A DNA stretch of 6,674 bases from Acetobacteraceae bacterium (GTDB lineage: Bacteria > Pseudomonadota > Alphaproteobacteria > Acetobacterales > Acetobacteraceae). Below, in pieces: positions 1 through 6,113 of the stretch (position 1 is the stretch's first letter; each line of letters opens with the position of its first letter). The notes beneath the pieces were generated by a model. That model had not been told where the DNA came from and did no database searches. It saw nothing but the letters and a program-made list of their open reading frames with translations. Location of the stretch: assembly GCA_020853405.1 (NCBI GenBank), contig JADYYZ010000283.1, positions 1 through 6,674 on the forward strand. The letters run 5' to 3'. Position numbers and translations under genes: made by a program.

Positions 1-29
1 ACCAACGGTCAATTGCATTGACCGTTGGT
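1..29. repeat. Perfect 13-bp inverted repeat (palindrome) at the window edge
   Basis: ACCAACGGTCAAT at 1-13 is the exact reverse complement of ATTGACCGTTGGT at 17-29, with a TGC spacer. The arms are less GC-rich than the surroundings. It could be a hairpin at the 3' end of a gene to the left, a protein-binding dyad or the end of a dispersed repeat. There is no T-run on either side, so it is not a classic intrinsic terminator. It touches the window edge, so its full extent is unknown. Confidence 0.75.
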
Positions 30-88
30 ATTGAGTCTTTCATCGCCCTCAAGCGCCGGGCGGCGGCTCTGCCGCCTTGGCTCGCCGC

Positions 89-145
89 ACCGGCGGCGGG
101 CGCCTTCGGCGCCTCGGCACGAGTCAAGGTCTCGTGCCGCTGGTA
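89..145 (+). repeat. 57-bp repeat element, left copy, with two internal hairpins
   Basis: This stretch matches the reverse complement of 5992-6048 at 56 of 57 positions by hand alignment; the one difference is G128 against T6009. It folds into two adjacent hairpins. GGCGCC at 99-104 pairs with GGCGCC at 108-113 across TTC, and GGCACGAG at 116-123 pairs with CTCGTGCC at 131-138 across a 7-nt loop. Compact GC-rich double-hairpin units like this are typical of dispersed intergenic repeats of the REP or small non-autonomous type. I do not recognise the specific family. Confidence 0.85.
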
Positions 146-164
146 CCATATCCCGGAACGCGAA

Positions 165-191
165 GGGCGCCGGACGGGGGATCCGGCGCCC
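165..191. repeat. 10-bp-arm GC-rich hairpin
   Basis: GGGCGCCGGA at 165-174 is the exact reverse complement of TCCGGCGCCC at 182-191, with a 7-nt G-rich spacer. Read on the minus strand it is followed by a short T-containing stretch (TTCGCGTT), so it could be a weak second terminator behind the large gene, or part of the local repeat cluster. The function is not determined by sequence. Confidence 0.6.
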
Positions 192-306
192 GACATGGCG
201 AAGAGACATTGGCAGCCTGGCCGTATGCAGTCTGTGGGGTAGCGAACCACGCACGTTCAGGCTTGTCGCTCCGCCGATCTCGCTGACCTGATCAGGGGCA
301 CATCGC

Positions 307-340
307 ATCCCCGGCCCTGCCTCGCGGCCGGGCCGGGGAT
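307..340 (-). terminator. Likely transcription terminator hairpin of the peroxidase gene
   Basis: ATCCCCGGCCC at 307-317 and GGGCCGGGGAT at 330-340 are perfect 11-bp arms around a 12-nt loop. The hairpin begins about 50 nt after the stop codon of the large minus-strand gene, where an intrinsic terminator is expected. There is no clear U-tract after the stem on either strand. It may therefore act as a weak or bidirectional terminator, or as a 3'-end RNA-stabilising hairpin. Confidence 0.6.
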
Positions 341-389
341 CATTCCTTCACGCGTGCCGTCTCCCCATGGTCAGGCGATCCTTCGCGGC

Positions 390-3300
390 TCACGCCAGGA
401 TGAAGTCCGCTTGCGTGATCGCGTTGGCGCCAACGCCGTTCACGTTGTTCAGCAGGATCGAGCCAGCCCCCGCGATCGTGATGTCGGTATGGTCGCCGAG
501 ATCAGTGACCAGCACCGACGCAGCGAACGTCGCCGCCGTGATCCCGAGTGCGGCGATGTTCAGCAGGTCCTGTCCGCCGGCGGGGTTGGCATCGAAGTCG
601 TTGATCGTATCGCTGCCGAAGGCCGGGCCGAACACGAACACATCGGCCGCGGCGCCGCCGATCAGCGTGTCGTCGCCCTCTCCGCCGTCCAGCGTATCGG
701 CGCCGCCGGCACCGTTCAGCGTGTTGTTGGCGCTGTTGCCGGTCATCACGTTGACTGCGCCATTGCCGGTGCCGCTGATGGCGCCGGTGCCGGTCAGCGT
801 CAGGTTCTCGAGCGTGGCGCCCAGCAGGAACGTGACCGACGACTGCACGGTATCGGTTCCGGCGCCGCCGTTCACGATGTCGCCGGCGCTGTCGACGATG
901 ATCGTGTCGTTGCCGCCGCCGCCGTTCATGGTGTCGTCACCGACGCCGCCATCAAGCACGTTGTTGCCGCCGTTGCCGTTCAGCAGGTTGTTCTGGCCGT
1001 TGCCGGTGCCGTCGATGTTGCCGGCACCGGTCAGGGTCAGTCGCTCCAGGTTGGCGCCAAGGCTGTAGCTGATCGAGGACTGCACGGTGTCGGTGCCGGA
1101 TGCGCCGGCCTCGGTCACCGAGTCGCCGATATCGTCGACGACGTAGGTGTCATTGCCGCCGCCGCCGGCCATCGAGTCGGCACCCAGACCGCCATTCAGC
1201 GTGTTGTTGCCGCCATTCGCCGTGATGACGTTGGCGAGCTCGTTGCCGATGCCGGTGGTGTTGCCGCCGCCGATCAGCTGCAGGTTCTCGAAATTGGCAC
1301 CCAGCGTCCAGCTGACCGAGGAGATCACCGTATCGACGCCGCCGGTGCCCGCCTCGCTCGTGGTGTCGCCGACGGCGTTGACATGATAGGTATCATCGCC
1401 GTTACCGCCGGTCATGGCGTCGGTGCCGGTGCCACCGATCAGCGTGTCGTTGCCCTCGCCGCCGTCGAGCACGTCGTTCTGGGCGCCGCCATCCAGGATG
1501 TCGTCGCCGCCATTGCCGATCAGCGTGTCGGCCCCGCCCAGCCCCTGGGCATTGTCGTCGCCCTCGGTGCCGTTGAACAGGTTGGCCGCGGCGGTGCCGA
1601 CGAACAGGTCGCCAACCACGATGGTCGGGGCCGAGGCGACCGCTTCCGCGCCGCCCTCGTCGTCGGTGAAGCTGACCATAACGCGGAGCATCTGGTTCAC
1701 CTGCGCCTGCGTCGGGGTGAAGGTCGTCCCGCCCCCGACATTGACCCAGGCGATGCCGTTGAAGGCCTGCCAGGTGAAGACGAAGCTCGAGGTCGTCGTG
1801 CCGTCGGCATCGGCGATGGTGCCGAGCGTCGCCGTCAGCAGCTGCCCTTCGGTGGGCGAGCTGTCGCTGATGGTCGGCGCCCCGGTCGCGGCCTCGTTAT
1901 TGAGCTGCACGAAGCCGTCGGCGAACTGCGCCCTCTCGACATTGTACAGCGTGTCGGTGCCATCGGTCTGCGTACCGCGCGCATGCACGACCGTTACCGA
2001 GTTGTCGGGGTTGGCGATGATGTCGTAGTCGGCCTGCGGGCCGAGGTAGCGCGCGACATCGATGTCGCCGACCTGGCCGCCATCCACGATCTCGCGCACC
2101 GCGATCAGCTGCCCCGGGTTGACCAGGCCGGAGAACACCTTCGACACCAGCGTCGTCATGCTGTTGTGCGATTCGAGCTCCGCCCCGGTGCCGTCGGGGT
2201 TCGCACGCACGCTGATGCGCACGTTCAGCCACTGGTCGCCGTCGATGATGTCGTCGCCGGCCAGGCCGGTAATGACATCGCTGCCGCCGCCGCCCAGGAT
2301 GACGTTGCCGGCATCGAACGAGCCGTCGAGGTTGACCGCGGCACCAAGCAGCGCCTGCAGACCGACGATGCGGGCGACGCCGGCGGCATCCATCACGCTG
2401 CCCTGGAAGCCTTCCAGCCCGATGGTCGCGGCGGTGACGTCGCTGCCGGTCAGAAGGTCGTTGAACCGGGATCCGGACAGGCCCTCGACCGCCTCGAACG
2501 TATCCAGCGCGGCATTCGGCGGCGGCGTCGGCACCTCGTCGAACTCGACGATGCGGGTCAGGTCGGCATCGATGCCGCGCGCGAAGTCCTTGTAGGTCGC
2601 CCAGTCATAGCCGGACATGCCGACCATCTTGCCGCGGCCTTCGCTGCCGACCATCACGTCGTCGCCGCCTTCGGCGATGAACTCGTCGAAGCCGCCATCG
2701 CCGAGGAAGATGTCGTGGCCGGCGATCTGGTCGCGCGCGAAGATCTCGTCGAAATTGTCGCCGGGCGCGCCGTCGAAGGTGCCGATCTCGATCCAGTCGT
2801 TGCCTTCGTTGCCCAGGATCCGCTCGACGACCTTGCTGCCCAGGATGAAGTCGTTGCCGGTGCCGGCGAACACCTCGGTTCCGGCGTCGGGGCCGGTGAC
2901 GATGAAGTCGGTGCCGGCCCCGCCCAGCACCAGGTTCAGGCCCTGGCCGGAGTTCACGGCGTCGTTGCCGTCGCCGGCCTTGATGTTGTCGTCGCCTCCC
3001 AGGTCGGTGATGATGTCGTCGCCGTCACCGCCATTGATGATGTCGTTGCCGTGGCCGCCGTCGAGACGGTCGTTTCCGCCATCGCCCCACAGCGTGTCGT
3101 CGCCGATGCCGGCGACCAGGATGTCGTTGCCGCCGGTACCGCCCAGCACCACGTGCTCGCCGCCCGTATAGCGCAGGTAGTTGGTGTCCGGGCCGGGCGT
3201 TGCCGGGTTGTTGCGGATCACCTCCGGCGTGAAGATCGAGCCGCCGGTCGGGTCGGCCTGGCCAAGCCCTTCGTTGAACTGCCTGCCCTGGTCCACCTCC

Positions 3301-5834
3301 AGGATGAAGGCCGGCTTCGCGAACACGTCGCCGGGCAGGTGCGTGGCGTTGGTGTTGCGCATGATCAGCGACGCGAAGGAGTTGTTCTCCATCTCGCCGA
3401 ACAGGTGCAGGCCATCAAGGCGTTGCAGGTAGTAGAAGCGGTCGCCGTTCTGCAGGCTCTCCATCTGGGTCTCGAACACGTAGTTGAAGGTCGAACCCAG
3501 CATGCCGCCGAACGGCATGATCGCTTCGGCCAGGCCGCCGATCCACAGATCGATGCTTTCAAGGCCGGTGCTCGGCAGGCCGCCGACACCGGGGCCCCAC
3601 GCCCCGGTGCCGTTCAGGAAGTCCTGCGCATCGGCCGGTGCGCCAGGACCGCCGAACACGATCGCCATCGCCGCATCGCGCTTGGCCTCGATCGTGGTCG
3701 CGCCGGTGATCGTCGCATGCGTGCCATAGGCGGCCAGGAAGTTGATGGCGGACCATTCGTTCTTGAGGTTCTGCGCGAACTCCACCCAGCTCTCGTACGG
3801 CTTCAGCCGCACGTCGCCGCTGGTCGACTCGAAGAACTCGCGCCGCGCCGCGTTCAGCGAGGGCACGCCGGCATCGCGCCCGCGCGCGAGGTTGATGGTG
3901 GCGAGGTCGAGCGGCAGCCCGAGCAGGTTGTTGCGCAGCGCGCCGGTGACGAACTCGTCGATCTCGTTGCCGGTCTGGCGGGTCATGCCGCGCACCACCG
4001 CCCCGGCGGCGGCGTCGGCATTGGCATAGCCGCTGTCGAATTCGACCGGGTTCAGGAAGGCGTTGATCAGGCTCAGGTGATCGGCGTTGAAGTTCTCGTC
4101 GTAGCGGTCAACCGATTCCGTGAGCATCGAGTGCCCGAAGCGATAGACGACATGCGCGAACTCGGCGACGATCGTGGGGTTGACGGCCGGGTCGAACCCG
4201 TCCGGCACCACGAAGACATCGACCTGCGGCTGCACCTTGCGGGCGAATTCCTCGAACACGAGGTGCTGGTACTGCATCTCGGTGCCGAACTTGGCGGCCT
4301 GGAACAGGCGTTCGCCGTGCCAGTCGAGTGCGTCGATCGCGGGCTGCGTCAGCGGGAACACCGCGACATCGGTGTCCAGCCACTCGTTCAGGAACGCGAG
4401 GTCGCCCGATTCCAGCACCACCTGCTTGGTGTGCTCGACCAGGCGGTTGTGTTCCGAGTGGAACACGTGGTGCACCGCGGTCAGGCCGAAATTCTCGTTG
4501 GCCCTGCCGTCGCCGGCCATGACGTGCGCATCCAGCAGCTCGTCGTCATAGGCGGGCGCCGGGTTGCCGCCGTTGTCCAGGCCGAGGGCGGAATCCGAGT
4601 CGGCCAGCTTGCCGCCGCCCGGTGCCGCCTCGTGCGCGATGTCGGCAAGGAACGCATGGCCGGTGCGGACCGCGCCGGCAACGCTGAGGCCGCCCGCGAT
4701 ACCCTCGACCAGCACCGGCGGATCGCCCGGGTTGGCGCCAGGGAACACCACCTGGGCGAAGCCGTTCGTGCCGGGAATGAAGTTGCCGTACGGATCGGTC
4801 GCCAGCAGCGGAACGTTGGTGACATCCTCGTCGGTCAGCAGGATGCCCAGCAGCAGCGCCTGTGCCTTGACGTCGGCCCAGCTCGACATGCCGCCACTGG
4901 CGCCTTCGATCAGCTGGCCGGTCGCGCGCGGCACGCCGCCTTCCAGTGCGTACTCGCGCAGGAACACCTGGTGCGAGGGGTGCGAGGCATAGGTCTGGTT
5001 CTGATCAACGAAGGAGGTGGTGCGATTGATCGGTCGCACGTCGTCGGGCGTGCCCATGATGCCATCGTCGCCGGCGGAAACGCTGGCGCGTGTCAGCAGC
5101 ATGAAGTTCGGGGCGCCGGGTGTCGGGTCGAACAGCGGATCGTCGGCGTTGAGCGGGATGAACACGGTACCGCTGCCGCCCTTGTCCACCAGATCAAGGC
5201 CGTGATCGAAGAACTGGCCGAACAGCGTGAACCAGGAGTTGAACTCGGCCGAGAGCCCCTCGTCGGGCGCCACGTTCGGCAGGAAGATCGTGGCCTCGCC
5301 CGATGACGGATTAACCGACACGCTCACGCCGTGCGACTCCAGCACGGCGACCTTGGCCGCGGCGTCCGGGGCGGCATCGAAGGCGGCCAGGGCGGCGGCG
5401 AGGCCAGCGTCCGCGAGTCCGGCCGCAATCAGACCGGCCCGGACCGCCGAGGGATTGTTGATGCTCTGGTCAACGATCAGGTTCGAGATCGTGCGCACGC
5501 TGGAATCGACGACGATCGAGCCGGGATCGTCGGACGGATCGTACGATGTCGGCCCGGCCGGCGAGGGTCCGCCGGGCCCGTCCGGATCGAACATCTCGCC
5601 GTCGCGGAACACCGGCTGCAGGCGTTCGGGGAATACCTGGTCGGCCGAGCCCCAGAGCTCGCGGCCCGGCAACAGGTTGTTGTAGGTGCCATCGACCGTG
5701 CGAAGGCCCCAGCTCAGGTTCGGCGCAGGGATCTGACCACCCGGCCCGAACAACGGCACGCCGGCCGAATGGGCCTCCGCGATCCGGATCTGGTCCAGAA
5801 TGAAGTCGAGATCGGAACGGATATACGTAACCAT
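390..5834 (-). CDS. Secreted animal-type haem peroxidase with RTX calcium-binding repeats (MopA-like architecture)
   Basis: This 1814-residue protein is predicted to be an extracellular haem peroxidase of the peroxidase-cyclooxygenase superfamily. The peroxidase domain (about 44-846) opens with LRTVDGTYNNL, matching the animal peroxidase N-terminal consensus. It then shows the distal motif GQFFDHG (Gln207, Asp210, His211), RANE (Arg444, Glu447), SEHNRL (460-465), the proximal motif YRFGHSM (His568), INLARGRDAG (647-656, Asn648) and IDLWIGG (761-767). TSFVD (273-277) matches the structural Ca2+ site. Next come RTX nonapeptides (898-1021, 1181-1200), a linker domain (1205-1311), an Ig-like domain (1318-1407) and a second RTX region with 81-residue repeats (1412-1727). 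The serralysin-like tail ends in DFILA. With no signal peptide, type I secretion is inferred. The start is the first ATG after an in-frame TGA at 5913-5915. Bacterial relatives include the Mn(II) oxidase MopA; the substrate here is unknown. No frameshift or missing core residue is seen. Confidence 0.93.
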   Translation of the reverse strand: MVTYIRSDLDFILDQIRIAEAHSAGVPLFGPGGQIPAPNLSWGLRTVDGTYNNLLPGRELWGSADQVFPERLQPVFRDGEMFDPDGPGGPSPAGPTSYDPSDDPGSIVVDSSVRTISNLIVDQSINNPSAVRAGLIAAGLADAGLAAALAAFDAAPDAAAKVAVLESHGVSVSVNPSSGEATIFLPNVAPDEGLSAEFNSWFTLFGQFFDHGLDLVDKGGSGTVFIPLNADDPLFDPTPGAPNFMLLTRASVSAGDDGIMGTPDDVRPINRTTSFVDQNQTYASHPSHQVFLREYALEGGVPRATGQLIEGASGGMSSWADVKAQALLLGILLTDEDVTNVPLLATDPYGNFIPGTNGFAQVVFPGANPGDPPVLVEGIAGGLSVAGAVRTGHAFLADIAHEAAPGGGKLADSDSALGLDNGGNPAPAYDDELLDAHVMAGDGRANENFGLTAVHHVFHSEHNRLVEHTKQVVLESGDLAFLNEWLDTDVAVFPLTQPAIDALDWHGERLFQAAKFGTEMQYQHLVFEEFARKVQPQVDVFVVPDGFDPAVNPTIVAEFAHVVYRFGHSMLTESVDRYDENFNADHLSLINAFLNPVEFDSGYANADAAAGAVVRGMTRQTGNEIDEFVTGALRNNLLGLPLDLATINLARGRDAGVPSLNAARREFFESTSGDVRLKPYESWVEFAQNLKNEWSAINFLAAYGTHATITGATTIEAKRDAAMAIVFGGPGAPADAQDFLNGTGAWGPGVGGLPSTGLESIDLWIGGLAEAIMPFGGMLGSTFNYVFETQMESLQNGDRFYYLQRLDGLHLFGEMENNSFASLIMRNTNATHLPGDVFAKPAFILEVDQGRQFNEGLGQADPTGGSIFTPEVIRNNPATPGPDTNYLRYTGGEHVVLGGTGGNDILVAGIGDDTLWGDGGNDRLDGGHGNDIINGGDGDDIITDLGGDDNIKAGDGNDAVNSGQGLNLVLGGAGTDFIVTGPDAGTEVFAGTGNDFILGSKVVERILGNEGNDWIEIGTFDGAPGDNFDEIFARDQIAGHDIFLGDGGFDEFIAEGGDDVMVGSEGRGKMVGMSGYDWATYKDFARGIDADLTRIVEFDEVPTPPPNAALDTFEAVEGLSGSRFNDLLTGSDVTAATIGLEGFQGSVMDAAGVARIVGLQALLGAAVNLDGSFDAGNVILGGGGSDVITGLAGDDIIDGDQWLNVRISVRANPDGTGAELESHNSMTTLVSKVFSGLVNPGQLIAVREIVDGGQVGDIDVARYLGPQADYDIIANPDNSVTVVHARGTQTDGTDTLYNVERAQFADGFVQLNNEAATGAPTISDSSPTEGQLLTATLGTIADADGTTTSSFVFTWQAFNGIAWVNVGGGTTFTPTQAQVNQMLRVMVSFTDDEGGAEAVASAPTIVVGDLFVGTAAANLFNGTEGDDNAQGLGGADTLIGNGGDDILDGGAQNDVLDGGEGNDTLIGGTGTDAMTGGNGDDTYHVNAVGDTTSEAGTGGVDTVISSVSWTLGANFENLQLIGGGNTTGIGNELANVITANGGNNTLNGGLGADSMAGGGGNDTYVVDDIGDSVTEAGASGTDTVQSSISYSLGANLERLTLTGAGNIDGTGNGQNNLLNGNGGNNVLDGGVGDDTMNGGGGNDTIIVDSAGDIVNGGAGTDTVQSSVTFLLGATLENLTLTGTGAISGTGNGAVNVMTGNSANNTLNGAGGADTLDGGEGDDTLIGGAAADVFVFGPAFGSDTINDFDANPAGGQDLLNIAALGITAATFAASVLVTDLGDHTDITIAGAGSILLNNVNGVGANAITQADFILA
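672..1394 (-). repeat. Three tandem units of about 81 residues (243 bp) within the peroxidase gene
   Basis: Residues 1481-1561, 1562-1642 and 1643-1721 are successive copies of one module, with start points exactly 81 residues apart for the first two steps. Each starts DTYxVxxxGD (DTIIVDSAGD in the third), continues through DTVxSS and LGAxxExLxL, then GTGN-like and NNxLxGG runs, and ends in an RTX glycine/aspartate stretch. Units one and two match at 46 of 81 positions by hand count. The third is two residues shorter, lacking part of the xEAG segment. These alternate beta-rich and calcium-binding segments, as in the C-terminal halves of many T1SS-exported proteins. Confidence 0.85.
1395..1601 (-). 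repeat. RTX nonapeptide array in the C-terminal region
   Basis: Residues 1412-1480 contain consecutive degenerate GGxGxDxLx nonapeptides such as GLGGADTLI, GNGGDDILD, GGEGNDTLI and GGTGTDAMT. Such repeats form parallel beta-rolls that bind Ca2+ after export from the calcium-poor cytoplasm. This array runs directly into the 81-residue modules. Confidence 0.9.
2772..3143 (-). repeat. RTX nonapeptide array following the peroxidase domain
   Basis: Residues 898-1021 hold about eleven glycine/aspartate nonapeptides, clean at first (GDGGNDRLD, GGHGNDIIN, GGDGDDIIT) and more degenerate towards the end (FAGTGNDFI, GNEGNDWIE). The array begins about 50 residues after the peroxidase fold ends, so it probably folds as a separate Ca2+-binding beta-roll next to the catalytic domain. 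Confidence 0.9.
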
Positions 5835-5838
5835 GAAG

Positions 5839-5844
5839 CCCCCC
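5839..5844 (-). promoter_or_regulatory. Weak G-run ribosome binding site of the peroxidase gene
   Basis: On the minus strand GGGGGG lies 4 nt upstream of the ATG at 5834. It could pair with the anti-Shine-Dalgarno sequence using G-U wobbles, but it is not a canonical AGGAGG and the spacing is short. No better site is visible before the only plausible ATG. Confidence 0.35.
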
Positions 5845-5862
5845 GGCCCTGTGGTGATGTGC

Positions 5863-5881
5863 GCCCTGTCCCCGACAGGGC
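5863..5881. promoter_or_regulatory. Perfect 8-bp dyad in the leader of the peroxidase gene
   Basis: GCCCTGTC at 5863-5870 and GACAGGGC at 5874-5881 are exact inverted arms around CCC, with the near edge 28 nt upstream of the start codon. If transcribed it forms a compact hairpin close to the ribosome binding site. As DNA it could be an operator. No convincing -35/-10 pair is visible beside it. Confidence 0.4.
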
Positions 5882-5975
5882 TGCACCAGTCCCGGAAGCG
5901 ATGGTGAGCTGCTCAATAGACCCTTGCCATACGGCTTTGGGTCGCAAATCGCACTGTCCAAGGTCGCATGGCGGT

Positions 5976-5991
5976 TCAGACCAAGGTCTGA
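5976..5991. repeat. 7-bp dyad TCAGACC-AA-GGTCTGA
   Basis: The perfect 7-bp arms with a 2-nt centre form a near-palindrome of 16 bp. It sits immediately beside the right 57-bp element, about 142 nt upstream of the peroxidase start. It could be an operator-like binding site or part of the boundary of the repeat element. The left element has no equivalent, which argues against it belonging to the repeat. Confidence 0.4.
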
Positions 5992-6048
5992 TACCAGCGG
6001 CACGAGACTTTGACTCGTGCCGAGGCGCCGAAGGCGCCCGCCGCCGGT
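5992..6048 (-). repeat. 57-bp repeat element, right copy, inverted relative to the left copy
   Basis: This is the reverse complement of 89-145 with a single mismatch. It carries the same two hairpins: GGCACGAG 5999-6006 with CTCGTGCC 6014-6021, and GGCGCC 6024-6029 with GGCGCC 6033-6038. It lies 65 nt beyond the stop codon of the upstream deacetylase-like gene and could serve as its 3'-end structure. Similarity to the left copy stops sharply at both ends, as expected for a discrete mobile or dispersed unit. Confidence 0.85.
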
Positions 6049-6113
6049 CTGACTGGCATCACTCGTGCCGGCCGCGCCGCGGTCTCCCGCCGCCTGCCGG
6101 GCACCCGCCGCCG

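Larger units (their letters stand above)
1..389. other. Non-coding intergenic region rich in inverted repeats
   Basis: No open frame here looks like a gene. The longest (minus strand, about 99 codons) is Arg/Pro-rich, runs through the repeat element and ends in the palindrome. The region contains several separate hairpins: 1-29, 62-76 (GGCGGC / GCCGCC around TCT), 99-113 and 116-138 inside the 57-bp element, 165-191 and 307-340. A perfect 10-bp palindrome, CCTGATCAGG, lies at 287-296. I see no tRNA or recognisable riboswitch. Confidence 0.7.

Noticed and set aside
9..308. A minus-strand 99-codon frame downstream of the peroxidase gene
   Set aside because: It is built across the repeat element and hairpins, is Arg-rich with no domain, and has no convincing ribosome binding site.
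672..3143. CRISPR-like or satellite DNA repeats suggested by recurring GCCGCCG/TCGTTGCC patterns
   Set aside because: The recurrence follows the codons of RTX Gly/Asp nonapeptides, is in frame with one gene, and has no spacer/repeat structure.
354..5306. A plus-strand open frame of 1650 codons antisense to the peroxidase gene
   Set aside because: It is a shadow. The minus-strand gene has strong G/C third positions and repeated Gly/Asp codons that remove stops from this frame. Its translation is a low-complexity Val/Ala/Asp/Arg mix with no recognisable domain, while the minus strand shows a full set of catalytic and RTX motifs.
5881..5991. A sigma70-type promoter (TTGGAC or TTGCGA with TATTGA on the minus strand)
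   Set aside because: The hexamer pairs have spacers of about 23 nt or poor matches, so no promoter can be supported.
89..6048. A composite transposon bounded by the inverted 57-bp elements
   Set aside because: No transposase or target-site duplication is visible, and the hairpin-rich repeats look like dispersed intergenic units. It is kept only as a hypothesis to test.
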